Notes under the pieces: model-generated | The model's database searches: none | Told to the model about the DNA's origin: nothing | The model's input: the letters and a program-made list of their open reading frames with translations, nothing else | Shown here: positions 54,125 to 63,535 of the stretch, in pieces | Layout: every line of letters begins with the position of its first letter | How positions within the stretch are numbered: the first letter of the stretch is position 1 | Source: Azorhizobium oxalatiphilum | Lineage (GTDB): Bacteria > Pseudomonadota > Alphaproteobacteria > Rhizobiales > Xanthobacteraceae | DNA length: 64,000 bases | NCBI RefSeq assembly: GCF_014635325.1 | Contig: NZ_BMCT01000004.1 | Location: forward strand, 434,001-498,000 | Direction of reading: 5' to 3' | Made by a program: the position numbers and the translations under genes

Positions 54125-54885
54125 ATCGCAAGAAATGTTCTAAGGCGCGCCGGGGTGGTGTCCCGGTGTTGACTCCATGTCGAGCAAGGCAATGGGCGTG
54201 CCCCATGGACGCGGTATTCTGCGGTGGTGAGATCGGACATTGGCACAGGGACAGTGCCGGATGGCACGCCTTCGGCCACGGTTTGTACGGAACAGCCGCG
54301 CTGAAATGCTTGAGCTTTTCGCGACCGAAAGCGGCAAGGCACATCTGCCGTCCGGTCCATGGTGCGCAATGGCACAATGCGGGTGCGTTTCGGGCCGCTG
54401 GATCTCTCATCGACGCGGAAGGGGAGGGGGTGGATTCACCCATAGTCGTCCTCATTCCCCGCCACAGGCTGCTCGATTGACTCAAGGGTTCTGCTCAGCG
54501 TGCGTCAGGCTGAATGAACCCACGAGCCACCACGCAACGCTAGGGGGGGGGCTTGCGGCGAGCGCTCATGCCCTGAGCTTGGGAGTGTTCAGCATGGGTT
54601 GTGGCACAGGTCACGCGTTGCACGCGCGTAAGACGTTGCCGTCTCGCCTCTACGATCGAGCGTTCGGGACTCCCAGTCGCAGGTGAGGGCTGCCCAGGTC
54701 AGGATACGGCGGTGTATTCAGATCTCCTGAACGTCGTCATGCCAGCCGACAGCATCCAAGGGGCTCATTGTACATGTCGCAGTGGTTTCCATCATGTGCT
54801 TGATGGCGAGATCGAATGATTCAGAAGATGGGGCGGCCAGATTTATCGGACAATTTTGCCCCTCTGCGTATCCGAAGGATCTACA
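54125..54885. other. Gene-poor segment of mixed composition
   Basis: About 760 bp with no reading frame I accept as a gene: several short overlapping frames of 90-150 codons on both strands show no family pattern, no good ribosome sites and mutually conflicting coding signals. It contains one copy of a diverged 38-bp direct repeat (54382-54419), a run of nine G (near 54543) and the promoter side of the LysR-type gene. It looks like degraded or rearranged DNA. Confidence 0.5.
54382..54419 (+). repeat. Direct repeat copy 1 flanking the LysR-flavodoxin segment
   Basis: This 38-bp sequence, starting GGTGCGTTTCGGGCCGCTGG and ending GCGGA, matches 58139-58176 in the same orientation with 33 of 38 identical bases. 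The two copies lie 3.75 kb apart on either side of the LysR/DUF1330/AKR/flavodoxin genes. Confidence 0.6.
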
Positions 54886-55804
54886 GTGAGCAAAAGCGTA
54901 AGAGACAATCTCGACGGCGTTGCGGTGTTCGTCGAAGTCGCGGAGGCGGGAAGCTTCGCGCGGGCGGCGGAACGTTTGGCGCTGACGCGGTCGGCGGTCG
55001 GTAAGACCATCGCGCGCATGGAGATGCGGCTGGGCGTCCGGCTCTTCCACCGCACGACGCGCAGGTTGAGCCTCACCGAGGACGGGTTGATTTACCATGA
55101 GCGCTGCCTGCGTGCGGTCGCCGAACTGCGGGCAGGTGCGGCTCAACTCGAGTCCGGGCGGAGCGAAGTGGCCGGGCGGTTGCGCGTCACGATGCCCACA
55201 CTGTTCGGTCGTCATTGCGCGGTGCCGGTGTTGCTGGAGCTGGCCGTCCACTTTCCCAAGCTTGAGCTCGATCTGCGCTTCAGCGATCAGATGGTCGATG
55301 TGGTTGCCGAGGGCTTCGATCTCGCAATCCGCAACCATCACCCGGGCAAAATCAGAAACCCTCCAGGCGCGGAAGATCGTCAGTCAGCGCAAGATCGTTT
55401 GTGCCGCTCCGTCCTACCTGGACCAACATGGAGCGCCCAAGGCGGTCAGCGAGCTGTCAGAGTTCGATGCACTGGTCTACTGGCAAAAGAACCAGCCGTA
55501 TCCTTGGACCTATAAGGAGCCGGATGGGCGCCTCTCCGAAGCGCCGCTGAGCTGGCGCTTACAGTTCGATAATCATGAGGCGATCAGGGATGCTGCGGTA
55601 AGAGGGATGGGCTTTGCTTGCCTTCCAAGCTGGCTCGTCAGGGAAGAGCTGGCCTCGCAGCGGCTGGTTCCGGTGCTTCAGGATGTCGTCTGGCCGTTGT
55701 TCGATACCTATGTGGTCTGGCCGGCGGCCGAAGCGGTACCGATGAAGCTGCGGGTCGCGATCGACGCGCTCGTCGACGGCCTCCGGTGGGTTGCCGAAAT
55801 CTGA
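54886..55804 (+). pseudogene. LysR-family regulator gene with a frameshift
   Basis: The 5' part from GTG 54886 (AAGGA 6 bases upstream) encodes a normal LysR helix-turn-helix (VFVEVAEAGSFARAAERLAL, TRSAVGKTIARMEMRLG) through VAEGFDLAIRNHHPGK. The family sequence then continues in the +1 frame as SETLQARKIVSQRKIVCAAPSYL and runs to GLRWVAEI at 55804. Dropping one A of the AAAA at 55348-55351 restores one frame of about 305 residues, the normal LysR length. It is either a recent pseudogene or a homopolymer sequencing error. It would be the natural regulator of the DUF1330/AKR/flavodoxin genes. Confidence 0.8.
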
Positions 55805-56243
55805 GCGCAGGCCGCCGGCCATAAGCTGAAGCCTCCTGCCGCGCCGGAGACTGCCTGCTTTTGTGTACTTCCCTTCGGCGGTCCATATCATGATCAATAG
55901 ATCAGCGGTGGGCAGAGGCAGCCCGGCTGGATTCTGATCCAACAGCCAGCTTCTGAATTTCATCGAAGCATCCGAGCCAGTTCACACGGCGTGCGTTCGC
56001 ATGGGTGTGGCCGGAAGGTCCCGGTGGAGGCGCAGGTCCTTTCGACCATTCTCCGAAGAGTTCGGGTGGAGAAAAGCGCGCGACAAATGGGGGACGACGT
56101 ATCCGCAATGGCGGGATGCGGATCGGCTATTAGAGCGCCTGGTTCTGCAATCGCATCATCGGCAGGCGGGATGGCCGGCGGCGAGCTGTCCACCGCCCTT
56201 CCGGTCTCTCGGGTGAAGCGATGCGTTCGAAGAGAAGAGGCTC
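55805..56243. other. Non-coding stretch between the LysR gene and DUF1330
   Basis: About 440 bp. One frame at 56001-56216 (71 codons) and some minus-strand frames exist, but none resembles a known family convincingly. Possibly remnants of lost DNA plus the promoter for the next three genes. AGAGG lies just before the ATG at 56244. Confidence 0.45.
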
Positions 56244-56555
56244 ATGCCACTCACGCATCCCGGCTATCTGATAGGCAACTTCACCGTCACGGATCCCGCC
56301 CTGCTGGCTGAATACAGCAGGCAGGCCCAGCCTCTGGTCGAGCAGTACGGCGGCAGCATGATGCTGTCGGACAAGAGCTTTTCGCCCGTTGAAGGCAGGG
56401 CCGAGGCGGTGTTCGTCATCATCGCGTTTCCAACCCTGGAAAGGGCGACCTCCTTTTACAATTCGCCGGAATACGCGCCCGTGAAGGAGCTTCGGATCCA
56501 GGCGACCGAAGGCGGCTTCCTCGCACTGACAGCTGTGCCCGTGGCTCTGGCGTGA
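56244..56555 (+). CDS. DUF1330 domain protein
   Basis: A 103-residue ferredoxin-like (dimeric alpha-beta barrel) protein. The DUF1330 pattern is clear: GYLIGNFTVTDPALLAEY, VEQYGGSMML and FPTLERATSFYNSPEYAPVKELR. Function of the family is unknown, but members often accompany small oxidoreductases. It is followed after 10 bp by an aldo/keto reductase gene. Base usage is less GC-rich at third positions than in the flanking operons. Confidence 0.9.
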   Translation: MPLTHPGYLIGNFTVTDPALLAEYSRQAQPLVEQYGGSMMLSDKSFSPVEGRAEAVFVIIAFPTLERATSFYNSPEYAPVKELRIQATEGGFLALTAVPVALA

Positions 56556-56565
56556 GGGGGAAGCC

Positions 56566-57480
56566 GTGAGCATTCTACGCGCGACGTTTTCGATCAATGC
56601 CGACACGCGGGTACCTGCCGTTGGGTTCGGCACCTACCTGATCGGCGAAGGTGATGTCTCTGAGGCGGTTCGCGCCGCAATCGGTGTGGGTTATCGCCAT
56701 ATCGATACGGCCGAGGTCTATCAGAATGAAGAGGGGGTCGGCGAAGGTATCCGTGTCGGCCTTCGAGACAACGGATTGTCCCGCAACGATATCTTCGTGA
56801 CCACGAAGCTCTGGCCCGGCGCGTCGGAATGGGGCGAGGTTCCCAAGACCGGCGAACAGACGATGATGAGCTGCGAAGCCAGCCTGAAGCGGCTCGGCCT
56901 CGATCATGTCGATCTGTACCTGATCCATTCGCCTCATGGCGGACAGCAGCGGGTCAATCAGTGGCGTGCGCTTCTCGAATTGAAGCGGGCCGGGAAAGCG
57001 CGGGGCATCGGCGTCAGCAATTATAGCGCCAAGCATCTGGATGAGATCGACGCGGCCGGACTTCCGATGCCCGAAGCCAATCAGATCGAACTGCATCCTT
57101 GGTCGCAGAAGCCGGCGCTTGTTGCGTACATGAGGCAAAGGAGCATCGCGCCGATCGCCTACAGCAGCCTTGCGCCGCTTTCGACCTGGCGTGCTGCGCC
57201 GAGGCAGGATAGCGCCAAGCCGCAGAGCCCGGATGCGGACAGCGGCTTCCTTGCCGGAATTGCGGCCAGGTATGGCGTCACCGAGGCTCAGCTTCTGCTG
57301 AAGTGGGGGGTGCAGAACGGCTATGCCGTGCTCCCCAAAAGCCTGAATCCGGAGCGGATGCGGCAGAATATCGATCTCGATGGCTTCACGATCGAAGCCC
57401 CCGATCTGGAGGCTATCGCGCTGATGGACCGCGGTGGCGGGATCGCCTGGTCCATGGGTGATCCGACAAAAGTGAGCTGA
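56566..57480 (+). CDS. Aldo/keto reductase
   Basis: A 304-residue TIM-barrel NADPH reductase with a GTG start and GAGGGGG ahead of it. The catalytic tetrad is visible: Asp in HIDTAEVYQNEEGVG (with the Tyr in the same segment), Lys in FVTTKLWPG and His in DLYLIHSPHGG. C-terminal NADPH-binding residues are in AVLPKSLNPERMRQN. It reduces aldehydes or ketones, such as methylglyoxal or 2,5-diketogluconate-like compounds. It lies between DUF1330 and a flavodoxin-like gene in a small redox operon. Confidence 0.93.
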   Translation: MSILRATFSINADTRVPAVGFGTYLIGEGDVSEAVRAAIGVGYRHIDTAEVYQNEEGVGEGIRVGLRDNGLSRNDIFVTTKLWPGASEWGEVPKTGEQTMMSCEASLKRLGLDHVDLYLIHSPHGGQQRVNQWRALLELKRAGKARGIGVSNYSAKHLDEIDAAGLPMPEANQIELHPWSQKPALVAYMRQRSIAPIAYSSLAPLSTWRAAPRQDSAKPQSPDADSGFLAGIAARYGVTEAQLLLKWGVQNGYAVLPKSLNPERMRQNIDLDGFTIEAPDLEAIALMDRGGGIAWSMGDPTKVS

Positions 57481-57532
57481 TCACTCGATCATCTTAATCC
57501 ACTTACCTATACAACTTGAAGGAGTCTGCAAG

Positions 57533-58090
57533 ATGCAGATCGCGATCGTGTATGACAGCGGCTATGGCCACACCGCCAAGCAGGCGCAGGCCGTGGCTGA
57601 AGGGGTCGAGCGCGTCGGCGGCGCAAAGGCGGTGCTGATCCCCGTGGCCGACAATCCGGCGCCATGGGAGACCCTGGAGGCCTGCGATGCCATCATCTTC
57701 GGGTCGCCGACCTACAACAGCTCCATCTCCGCACGCCTCAAAAAGTTCATGGAGGACGCGACGCGTCCTGCCTGGATCCCGATGAAGTGGCGCAACAAGA
57801 TCGCAGCGGGCTTCACCAATTCCGGCGCAATGCACGGCGATAAGCTCAACTCGCTGATGACGATGGCCTTGTTTGCGGCACAGCACGGTATGCTTTGGGT
57901 CGGCCTCGATCTCTTCGCGGGCAAATCGGCCGAGGACAACAATCGCGTCGGCGGTTGGCTCGGCGCGATGGCTCAGTCGAATGATGAATCTGCCGAACTC
58001 TCGCCCATCAAGAGTGACCTCGAAACCGCTGCCCATCTTGGCCAGCGGGTTGCGGAACTCGCACAGCGATTGAGCCGCACGGCGGCGTGA
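57533..58090 (+). CDS. Flavodoxin/WrbA-like NAD(P)H:quinone oxidoreductase
   Basis: A 185-residue FMN-binding flavodoxin-fold protein. It starts with the phosphate loop YDSGYGHTAKQAQAV, then the FMN-ring loops FGSPTYNSSISARLKKFMED and TNSGAMHGDKLNSL. Most like WrbA/NQO-type quinone reductases and less like electron-carrier flavodoxins. AAGGAG is 8 bases before the ATG. Reduction of quinones or nitro-compounds in the cytoplasm is likely, a detoxifying role that fits the adjacent aldo/keto reductase. Confidence 0.87.
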   Translation: MQIAIVYDSGYGHTAKQAQAVAEGVERVGGAKAVLIPVADNPAPWETLEACDAIIFGSPTYNSSISARLKKFMEDATRPAWIPMKWRNKIAAGFTNSGAMHGDKLNSLMTMALFAAQHGMLWVGLDLFAGKSAEDNNRVGGWLGAMAQSNDESAELSPIKSDLETAAHLGQRVAELAQRLSRTAA

Positions 58091-58100
58091 GTGAAATCGT

Positions 58101-58124
58101 AAGGCCGGCTTTACTGCCGGCCTT
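58101..58124. terminator. Terminator after the flavodoxin gene
   Basis: AAGGCCGGC-TTTACT-GCCGGCCTT is a perfect 9-bp stem with a 6-base loop, 10 bp past the flavodoxin stop. A T tract is lacking, but the position fits termination. Confidence 0.6.
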
Positions 58125-58138
58125 ACTGCTGCGGTGAT

Positions 58139-58176
58139 GGTGCGTTCCGGGCCGCTGGACCCCTCGTCGAAGCGGA
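58139..58176 (+). repeat. Direct repeat copy 2 flanking the LysR-flavodoxin segment
   Basis: Matches 54382-54419 at 33 of 38 positions in the same orientation. It lies just beyond the terminator and 32 bp before the stop of the convergent histidine kinase gene. Confidence 0.6.
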
Positions 58177-58208
58177 GCGGTGGGGCAAGTCGGAGCAGGT
58201 GCCCGACG

Positions 58209-60239
58209 TCAGGCCTGGGTGGACGCCGGCAGCCAGATCGAGAAGGTCGCTCCCATGCCTTCCTCGCTCTCCACGTCCATCTGGCCGTCATGGCGCATGA
58301 CCAGAGCGTAGCTGATGGAGAGGCCGAGCCCGCTGCCCTTGCTGGCCTTGGTGGTGAAGAAGGCGTCGAAGATGCGCTCGCGATGGGCGGGCGGAATGCC
58401 GATGCCGGTATCGGTCACGGCGATGCGCACGCCGCTGCGCTCCTGATGCGCGGCATCCCGGCTGGTGATGGTCAGCGTGCCGCCGTCCGGCATGGCGTGG
58501 AGGGCGTTGACCAGAAGGTTGACGATCACCTGCTGGAGTTCGGCGCGGTTGAACTGGACCTGCGCGTTCGCGGTGTCGCTGCGCACCACAATGATGTCGG
58601 CGCGGTCCAGCAGATGGCGGACGAACAGCAGGCAGTCGGAGATCACATCAGCCGGCGCCAGCGGGCCGTCTTCCGTCATCTCGTCATAGGGGCGGGCGAA
58701 CTGGAGCAGCTTGTCCACCAGCAAGGTGATGCGGTGCACTTGCTCGTCGATCAGCCGGAATTCGGTCTTCACCGGCTCGGCCTGCGCGCCCAGCACATCG
58801 CGGGCCACATCGAGATTGCCCTGGATCACAGCGATGGGATTGTTGATCTCATGCGCAACACCGGCCGTGATCTCGCCGATGGCGGCGAGCTTCTCCGACA
58901 TGACCAGCTGCGCCTGCGTCTCCTCCAGCCGCTGGTTGGCGGCGGCAAGTTCGCTGGTGCGCTCGGCGACCCTGATGTCGAGTTCGTTGGCCCAGTCGCG
59001 CAGCTCCCGGTCGCGGGCCTCGATGCGGTCGAGCAGATGGTCGAGATGGTGGGCCAGCCGGCCGATCTCGTCGGCCGAGCCCACGGGGCCGGTGCGCGCG
59101 CCGAGTTCGCCGGCCTCCACCCGCGAGATGGTGCCGTCCATCTGCTCCAGCGGCCGGAAGATGCCGCCCGCCCAGCGCAGCAGGAACGGCAGAGCGGCGA
59201 GCAGCACCAGCGCGAAGGGGATGACGATGGCCGCCAGCATGCCGAGCTTGGCGTTCTGGAACGGCCGGTCGAGAAAGCCGACATAGAGCATGCCGATGCG
59301 GCGGCCATGGCTGTCGAGGATCGGCTCGTAGGCGGAGATGTACCAGTCGTCCACCACGAAGGCGCGGTCGAGCCACACCCGGCCTTCCTCCAGCACCGAA
59401 TGGCGCACCGCCTCGGACACGCGCGTGCCCAGCGCCCGGTCGCCCGCGAACAGTCGCACGTTGGTGCTGATCCGCACGTCATCAAGGAACAGCGTGGCCG
59501 TGCCGGAGCTGCCCGCCGGCAGGCTGGAGGCCTGATAGACGAGGTCGTTGATGGTGTCGATGAAGGCGAGGTTGTGGTTGAGCAGCGTGCCGCCCACCAG
59601 CGCGCCCCGGCTGCCATCGGGCATGCGCACCGGGACGGCGGACTGGATGACCATGCCCCGGTCCTCGGCGCTGCGCGCGGCCGGCGCCACGCCCGGGGTC
59701 TCGATGAGGGGCACGACGGCCTGCGATGCGAGCGCGCCGGACAGATGCGCGAGTTCGGCGGCATCCAGCACGTCGATGCCGGTGTCCGATGTGCCGTCCA
59801 TGGCTTTCGCGATCACCGGCCATTTCCGCCAGTCCATGGCGCCCTGCCGGGGAGGCGCCGCCGCCAGCACGTGGCCGTCGGCATCGATCACATAGAGATA
59901 ATCCAGCGCGAGGCTCTCGCGGCGCCGGGCCAGAAAGGTGCCGATCTCGGCCGGGCGGTCTGCCCTGAGCAGGTCGGCGAAGGCGGCGCTGTCGCCCACC
60001 GCATGCAGCGCCTCGCCGGAGTGCTCCATCAGCCGGTTGAGATACTGGCGGGCGATGGTCAGGTCGCCGCTGACCTTGGCGGTCAGCAGCCGGTCGAACA
60101 TGGCGCTCCACCAGATCACCGCGAGGATGAGGAGCGCGGGCAGGATGATGGCGGTGGGCAGCAGGGCGATGGCGAGCAGCCGGTAGCGGACCGAATGCCG
60201 CCAGCGTCGATGCGGGGCAGGGGCTGCGGCGTCAGACAT
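58209..60239 (-). CDS. Sensor histidine kinase with periplasmic Cache-like domain
   Basis: A 676-residue membrane kinase. A first span (LLAIALLPTAIILPALLILAV) is followed by a periplasmic Cache-like sensor of about 300 residues, a second span (AAIVIPFALVLLAALPFLLRW), a HAMP region, a coiled coil, then the kinase core: His box ITAGVAHEINNPIAV, N box NLLVNALHAMPDGG, and VTDTGIGIPP plus GSGLGLSISY. It senses an extracellular small molecule, probably a carboxylate. It overlaps the sigma-54 regulator gene by 8 bp and should phosphorylate it. Confidence 0.92.
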   Translation of the reverse strand: MSDAAAPAPHRRWRHSVRYRLLAIALLPTAIILPALLILAVIWWSAMFDRLLTAKVSGDLTIARQYLNRLMEHSGEALHAVGDSAAFADLLRADRPAEIGTFLARRRESLALDYLYVIDADGHVLAAAPPRQGAMDWRKWPVIAKAMDGTSDTGIDVLDAAELAHLSGALASQAVVPLIETPGVAPAARSAEDRGMVIQSAVPVRMPDGSRGALVGGTLLNHNLAFIDTINDLVYQASSLPAGSSGTATLFLDDVRISTNVRLFAGDRALGTRVSEAVRHSVLEEGRVWLDRAFVVDDWYISAYEPILDSHGRRIGMLYVGFLDRPFQNAKLGMLAAIVIPFALVLLAALPFLLRWAGGIFRPLEQMDGTISRVEAGELGARTGPVGSADEIGRLAHHLDHLLDRIEARDRELRDWANELDIRVAERTSELAAANQRLEETQAQLVMSEKLAAIGEITAGVAHEINNPIAVIQGNLDVARDVLGAQAEPVKTEFRLIDEQVHRITLLVDKLLQFARPYDEMTEDGPLAPADVISDCLLFVRHLLDRADIIVVRSDTANAQVQFNRAELQQVIVNLLVNALHAMPDGGTLTITSRDAAHQERSGVRIAVTDTGIGIPPAHRERIFDAFFTTKASKGSGLGLSISYALVMRHDGQMDVESEEGMGATFSIWLPASTQA

Positions 60240-61629
60240 TCCAGGCCGCGCACTTGCGGTCGAGGGTCTTGCGCGACACGCCGAGGCGCCGTGCGGCCTC
60301 GGCGCGGTTGCCCCCGACGCTCTCCAGCACATTGAGCATGTGCGCACGCTCCACCGCCTCCAGCGTCTGGCTGGCAGGGTCGGCGGACGCGACGGGCGCG
60401 GACGTCGAGGCGCGGGGCCTGTCGCCGAGGATGATGGTGCGCTCGATCAGGTTGCGCAGCTCGCGGATGTTGCCGGGCCATTCATAGCCCTCCAGCTCGG
60501 CGATGCGCGCGGGATCGAGGTCCATGGGCGGCACGCCGAACTGGTGCGAGATCTCGGCGATGAACTGGCGCGCCAGCGGCGCCACATCCTCCGGCCGCTC
60601 CCGCAGGGGGGGCAGGTGGATGTTCACCACGTTGAGCCGATAGAACAGGTCGCGCCGCATCTGCCCGCTGGCTGCCGCCTGTTCGAGATCCACATTGGTT
60701 GCGGCGATGATGCGCACGTCCACGGGCAGCTCCCGCTCGCTGCCCACCGGCCGCACCCTCTTGTCCTCCAGCACCCGCAGCAGCTTGGCCTGCAACGGCA
60801 GGGGCAGTTCGGCCACCTCGTCGAGGAACAGCGTGCCGCCCTGGGCGTAGAAGAACAGGCCCTCCCGCGAGGAGGCAGCCCCCGTGAAGGCGCCCTTGAG
60901 ATGGCCGAACAGCTCGCTCTCGATCATCTCGGCGGGAATGGCCGCGCAATTGACCGGCACGAACGGCTTGTCCGCGCGCGGCGAGCGCTGGTGAAGGGCG
61001 CGGGCGGTGACTTCCTTGCCGGTGCCGGACTCGCCCGTGAGCAGCACGGTGGTGGGCAAGGGCGCGAGCCGCTCCACCATGTCGCGAACGACGGCGAGCG
61101 CCGGCGACTGGCCCACCAGCAGGTCCGGCACGCCGCCGTCCCGCGCCGGCAGGCTGTGGAGCTGGCGCTTCAGGAGGAAGTTCTCGCGCCGCAGGTGCGC
61201 CCGGTCGAGGCAGCGGGTGATGGCATTGAGGATCTGGTTGGCCCGGAACGGCTTCAGGATGAAGTCCGCCGCCCCCTCGCGCATGGCCTGGATGACGGTG
61301 TCGAGATCGGCGAAGGCGGAAATGAGGATGACCTCGCCGAAATAGCCGGAGGCCCGCAGATCCTGAAGCCATAAAAGGCCGTGCCGGCCTTCCATGATGT
61401 TGTCGAGCAGCAGCATGTCGAACGGCTCGGCTTCGAGCAGCCGTGCGGCGGCTTCCGCAGACTCGGCCTCGGCCACGCGCTTGCAGCGGGGCGCGAGCAG
61501 GCGGCACATGAAATTGCGCATGCCGGCCTCATCGTCCACCACGAGGATGGATGCGCTGGCGAGCAACTCACTGTCACGGCCCACATCTCCGGGCGTCGTG
61601 GCCCGGGGCGTGCCCCCCAATCCTGGCAT
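60232..61629 (-). CDS. Sigma-54-dependent response regulator (NtrC/DctD family)
   Basis: A 465-residue regulator: receiver (phospho-acceptor Asp76 in LLLDNIMEG), AAA+ domain with Walker A GESGTGKEV, the sigma-54 contact loop GAFTGA in HLKGAFTGAASS, and Walker B GGTLFLDEVAEL, then a Fis-type helix-turn-helix (GGNRAEAARRLGVSRKTLDRKC). It activates sigma-54 promoters when phosphorylated by the kinase encoded downstream. The obvious target is the OFA transporter gene 119 bp upstream in the same orientation, which has a -24/-12-like site. Confidence 0.94.
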   Translation of the reverse strand: MPGLGGTPRATTPGDVGRDSELLASASILVVDDEAGMRNFMCRLLAPRCKRVAEAESAEAAARLLEAEPFDMLLLDNIMEGRHGLLWLQDLRASGYFGEVILISAFADLDTVIQAMREGAADFILKPFRANQILNAITRCLDRAHLRRENFLLKRQLHSLPARDGGVPDLLVGQSPALAVVRDMVERLAPLPTTVLLTGESGTGKEVTARALHQRSPRADKPFVPVNCAAIPAEMIESELFGHLKGAFTGAASSREGLFFYAQGGTLFLDEVAELPLPLQAKLLRVLEDKRVRPVGSERELPVDVRIIAATNVDLEQAAASGQMRRDLFYRLNVVNIHLPPLRERPEDVAPLARQFIAEISHQFGVPPMDLDPARIAELEGYEWPGNIRELRNLIERTIILGDRPRASTSAPVASADPASQTLEAVERAHMLNVLESVGGNRAEAARRLGVSRKTLDRKCAAWNV

Positions 61630-61748
61630 ATGGCGATCCGGCGTTTCCTGAAGGCCCGTTTGCCGGACCCAACCTTGCGCGGAACGTTAAGCCAAATCCG
61701 CGCCGGCGGGAAATCGGGGACGGGTGCGTCAACCCGTCCCCGGTGCGG

Positions 61749-63407
61749 TCAATGCAGCAGGATCAGCGCCTTCTGGAAGGTGATCCACATGCTCCAGGCC
61801 AGCGGCAGGCCCACGGCGGCCCAGGCGAGCAGGGCCAGAAGGCCGAAGCCGTCGGCAGTCACGGCGGGAGCGGAGACCGGCGTGTCGCCGAGCGTCGCGG
61901 CACGCGGCGCAGGGGCGGCGGCCGGTGTCGGGGCCGGCTTGTGCTTCATGTAGTGGCGTGCGGCCACCGGCTTCACCAGCAGGTTGCAGACGACCCCCAG
62001 CGCCAGCAGGCCGGCGAGGATGTACATGGTCTGGTTATAGGCCTGCGACAGCGGGATGCCGGAGGCGATCTGGTATTCCCGCAGATAGTTGATCAGCACC
62101 GGGCCGAGGATACCCGCCGCCGACCAGGCGGTGAGGATGCGGCCGTGGATGGCGCCCACCATGCGGGTGCCGAACAGGTCCGCCAGATAGGCCGGGATGG
62201 TGGCGAAGCCGCCGCCATACATGGACACGACCACGCACAGGATGAGCACGAACAGCACCGTGCCGCCCAGCGTCGCGGACCACGGCACGAGGGCATAGAG
62301 TGCAAGGCCGAGGATGAAGAAGGTGAAGAAGGTGGCCTTGCGGCCGATGCGGTCGGAGAAGGTGGCCCAGGCCAGCCGGCCGCCGATGTTGCACAGGCTC
62401 AGCAGGCCGGTGAAGCCGGCGGCGATGGCCGCGATCTGCGCCTTCTGAGCGGTGCTCAGTTCGTTGAACGGCAGGTTGAGGCCGATGAGGCGGCCGCCGA
62501 ACACTTCCTGCAACATGGGCGAGGCCATGCCGAGCACGCCGATGCCCGCCGAGACGTTGAGGCACAGCGCCGCCCAGAGCAGCCAGAACTGCGGGGTGCG
62601 CCACGCGGCCTCAAGGCTCACGTCGTGCTTGCTCACCAGCTTGCGGGTGGAGATGGAGACGCCGCTCCAGCCGGCGGGCTTCCAGCCCTCGGCGGGCACG
62701 CGATAGCCCAGCGCGCCGCAGACCATGAACACGAAATAGATGGCGGCCAGTACCAGGAAGGTCTGCCAGACGCCGACCGAGGTGGGGGTCGCGAAGGTGC
62801 GCATGAGGATGTCGGCGAGAGGGGCGCCGATCATCGCGCCGCCGCCGAAGCCCATGATCGCCATGCCGGTGGCCATGCCCCGGCGATCCGGGAACCATTT
62901 GATGAGGGTGGAGACCGGGGAGATGTAGCCGAGGCCGAGCCCGATGCCGCCCAGCACGCCGGAGCCGAGCCACAGCATCCAGATCTGGTGCAGATGGATG
63001 CCGGTGGCGGAAATCACGAGGCCGCCGCACCAGCAGAAGGCCGAGACGAGGCCCGCCTTGCGCGGGCCGGCATGCTCCAGCCAGCCGCCGAAGAGGGCCG
63101 CAGAGCAGCCGAGCAGCACGAAGAACAGCGTGTAGGTCCAGCCCAGCATGCTGATCTGCCAGTCGCAGGTGGTGGCGACGACGCGGGCGAGGAAGCCCAT
63201 GTCCGCCGGGCAGGCGATGGACTGATTGATGCCCACGGCGCGCGACAGCGGCAGCCAGAACACGCTGAAGCCATAGGCCATGCCGATGCACAGATGGATG
63301 GCGAGGGCGGCAGGGGGAACGAGCCAGCGATTGAAGTGCGCGCCGGCGATGGTGCGCTCCCGGCTCAGGAACGGCGCCGCTGACGGCTGGTAGGCTGCGA
63401 TGGACAT
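61749..63407 (-). CDS. OFA-family MFS transporter (oxalate/formate antiporter-like)
   Basis: A 552-residue permease with about twelve spans, of the OFA (oxalate/formate antiporter) group. Family features: AIHLCIGMAYGFSVFWLPLSRAV at the first span, GGIGLGLGYISPVSTLIKWFPDRRGMATGMAIMGFGGGAMIG and the C-terminal spans, with an extra Ala/Pro-rich loop (about residues 490-525) before a final hydrophobic segment near the C terminus. It probably exchanges a carboxylate. It is in the same direction as, and upstream of, the sigma-54 regulator and kinase genes, so a signal-transport feedback unit is likely. Confidence 0.88.
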   Translation of the reverse strand: MSIAAYQPSAAPFLSRERTIAGAHFNRWLVPPAALAIHLCIGMAYGFSVFWLPLSRAVGINQSIACPADMGFLARVVATTCDWQISMLGWTYTLFFVLLGCSAALFGGWLEHAGPRKAGLVSAFCWCGGLVISATGIHLHQIWMLWLGSGVLGGIGLGLGYISPVSTLIKWFPDRRGMATGMAIMGFGGGAMIGAPLADILMRTFATPTSVGVWQTFLVLAAIYFVFMVCGALGYRVPAEGWKPAGWSGVSISTRKLVSKHDVSLEAAWRTPQFWLLWAALCLNVSAGIGVLGMASPMLQEVFGGRLIGLNLPFNELSTAQKAQIAAIAAGFTGLLSLCNIGGRLAWATFSDRIGRKATFFTFFILGLALYALVPWSATLGGTVLFVLILCVVVSMYGGGFATIPAYLADLFGTRMVGAIHGRILTAWSAAGILGPVLINYLREYQIASGIPLSQAYNQTMYILAGLLALGVVCNLLVKPVAARHYMKHKPAPTPAAAPAPRAATLGDTPVSAPAVTADGFGLLALLAWAAVGLPLAWSMWITFQKALILLH

Positions 63408-63469
63408 GATGTCTCCCTAGCAATGCTTTCTCTTTGGCCTCTGCGCACGGCGCGGGCAATTGGCCTTAA

Positions 63470-63484
63470 GCAAGGAGGGGGCCA
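63470..63484 (-). promoter_or_regulatory. Sigma-54-like -24/-12 promoter element for the OFA transporter
   Basis: Read on the minus strand: TGGCCC-CCTCC-TTGC. It keeps the GG and GC dinucleotides with exactly ten bases between them, as sigma-54 promoters require, although the ideal TGGCAC has C for A at one position. It lies about 63 bp upstream of the transporter start. A sigma-54-activating regulator is encoded next door. Confidence 0.6.
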
Positions 63485-63535
63485 TGGGCCGAAGCCTTTG
63501 CGCATCAAGGTTTGCGCGGTGCCGGGGGCTGGTCC

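Noticed and set aside
54114-54686. Several 90-150-codon frames between glpD and the LysR gene
   Set aside because: They overlap on opposite strands, lack ribosome sites and show no family signature.
56001-56216. A 71-codon frame with a segment faintly like the end of a mutator-type transposase
   Set aside because: Too short and too weak; no inverted repeats or further transposase motifs nearby.
58134-60335. A 733-codon open frame on the plus strand opposite the histidine kinase gene
   Set aside because: It is an antisense frame of a high-GC gene: its translation is rich in Arg, His, Gly and Asp with no domain, while the minus strand has all kinase boxes.
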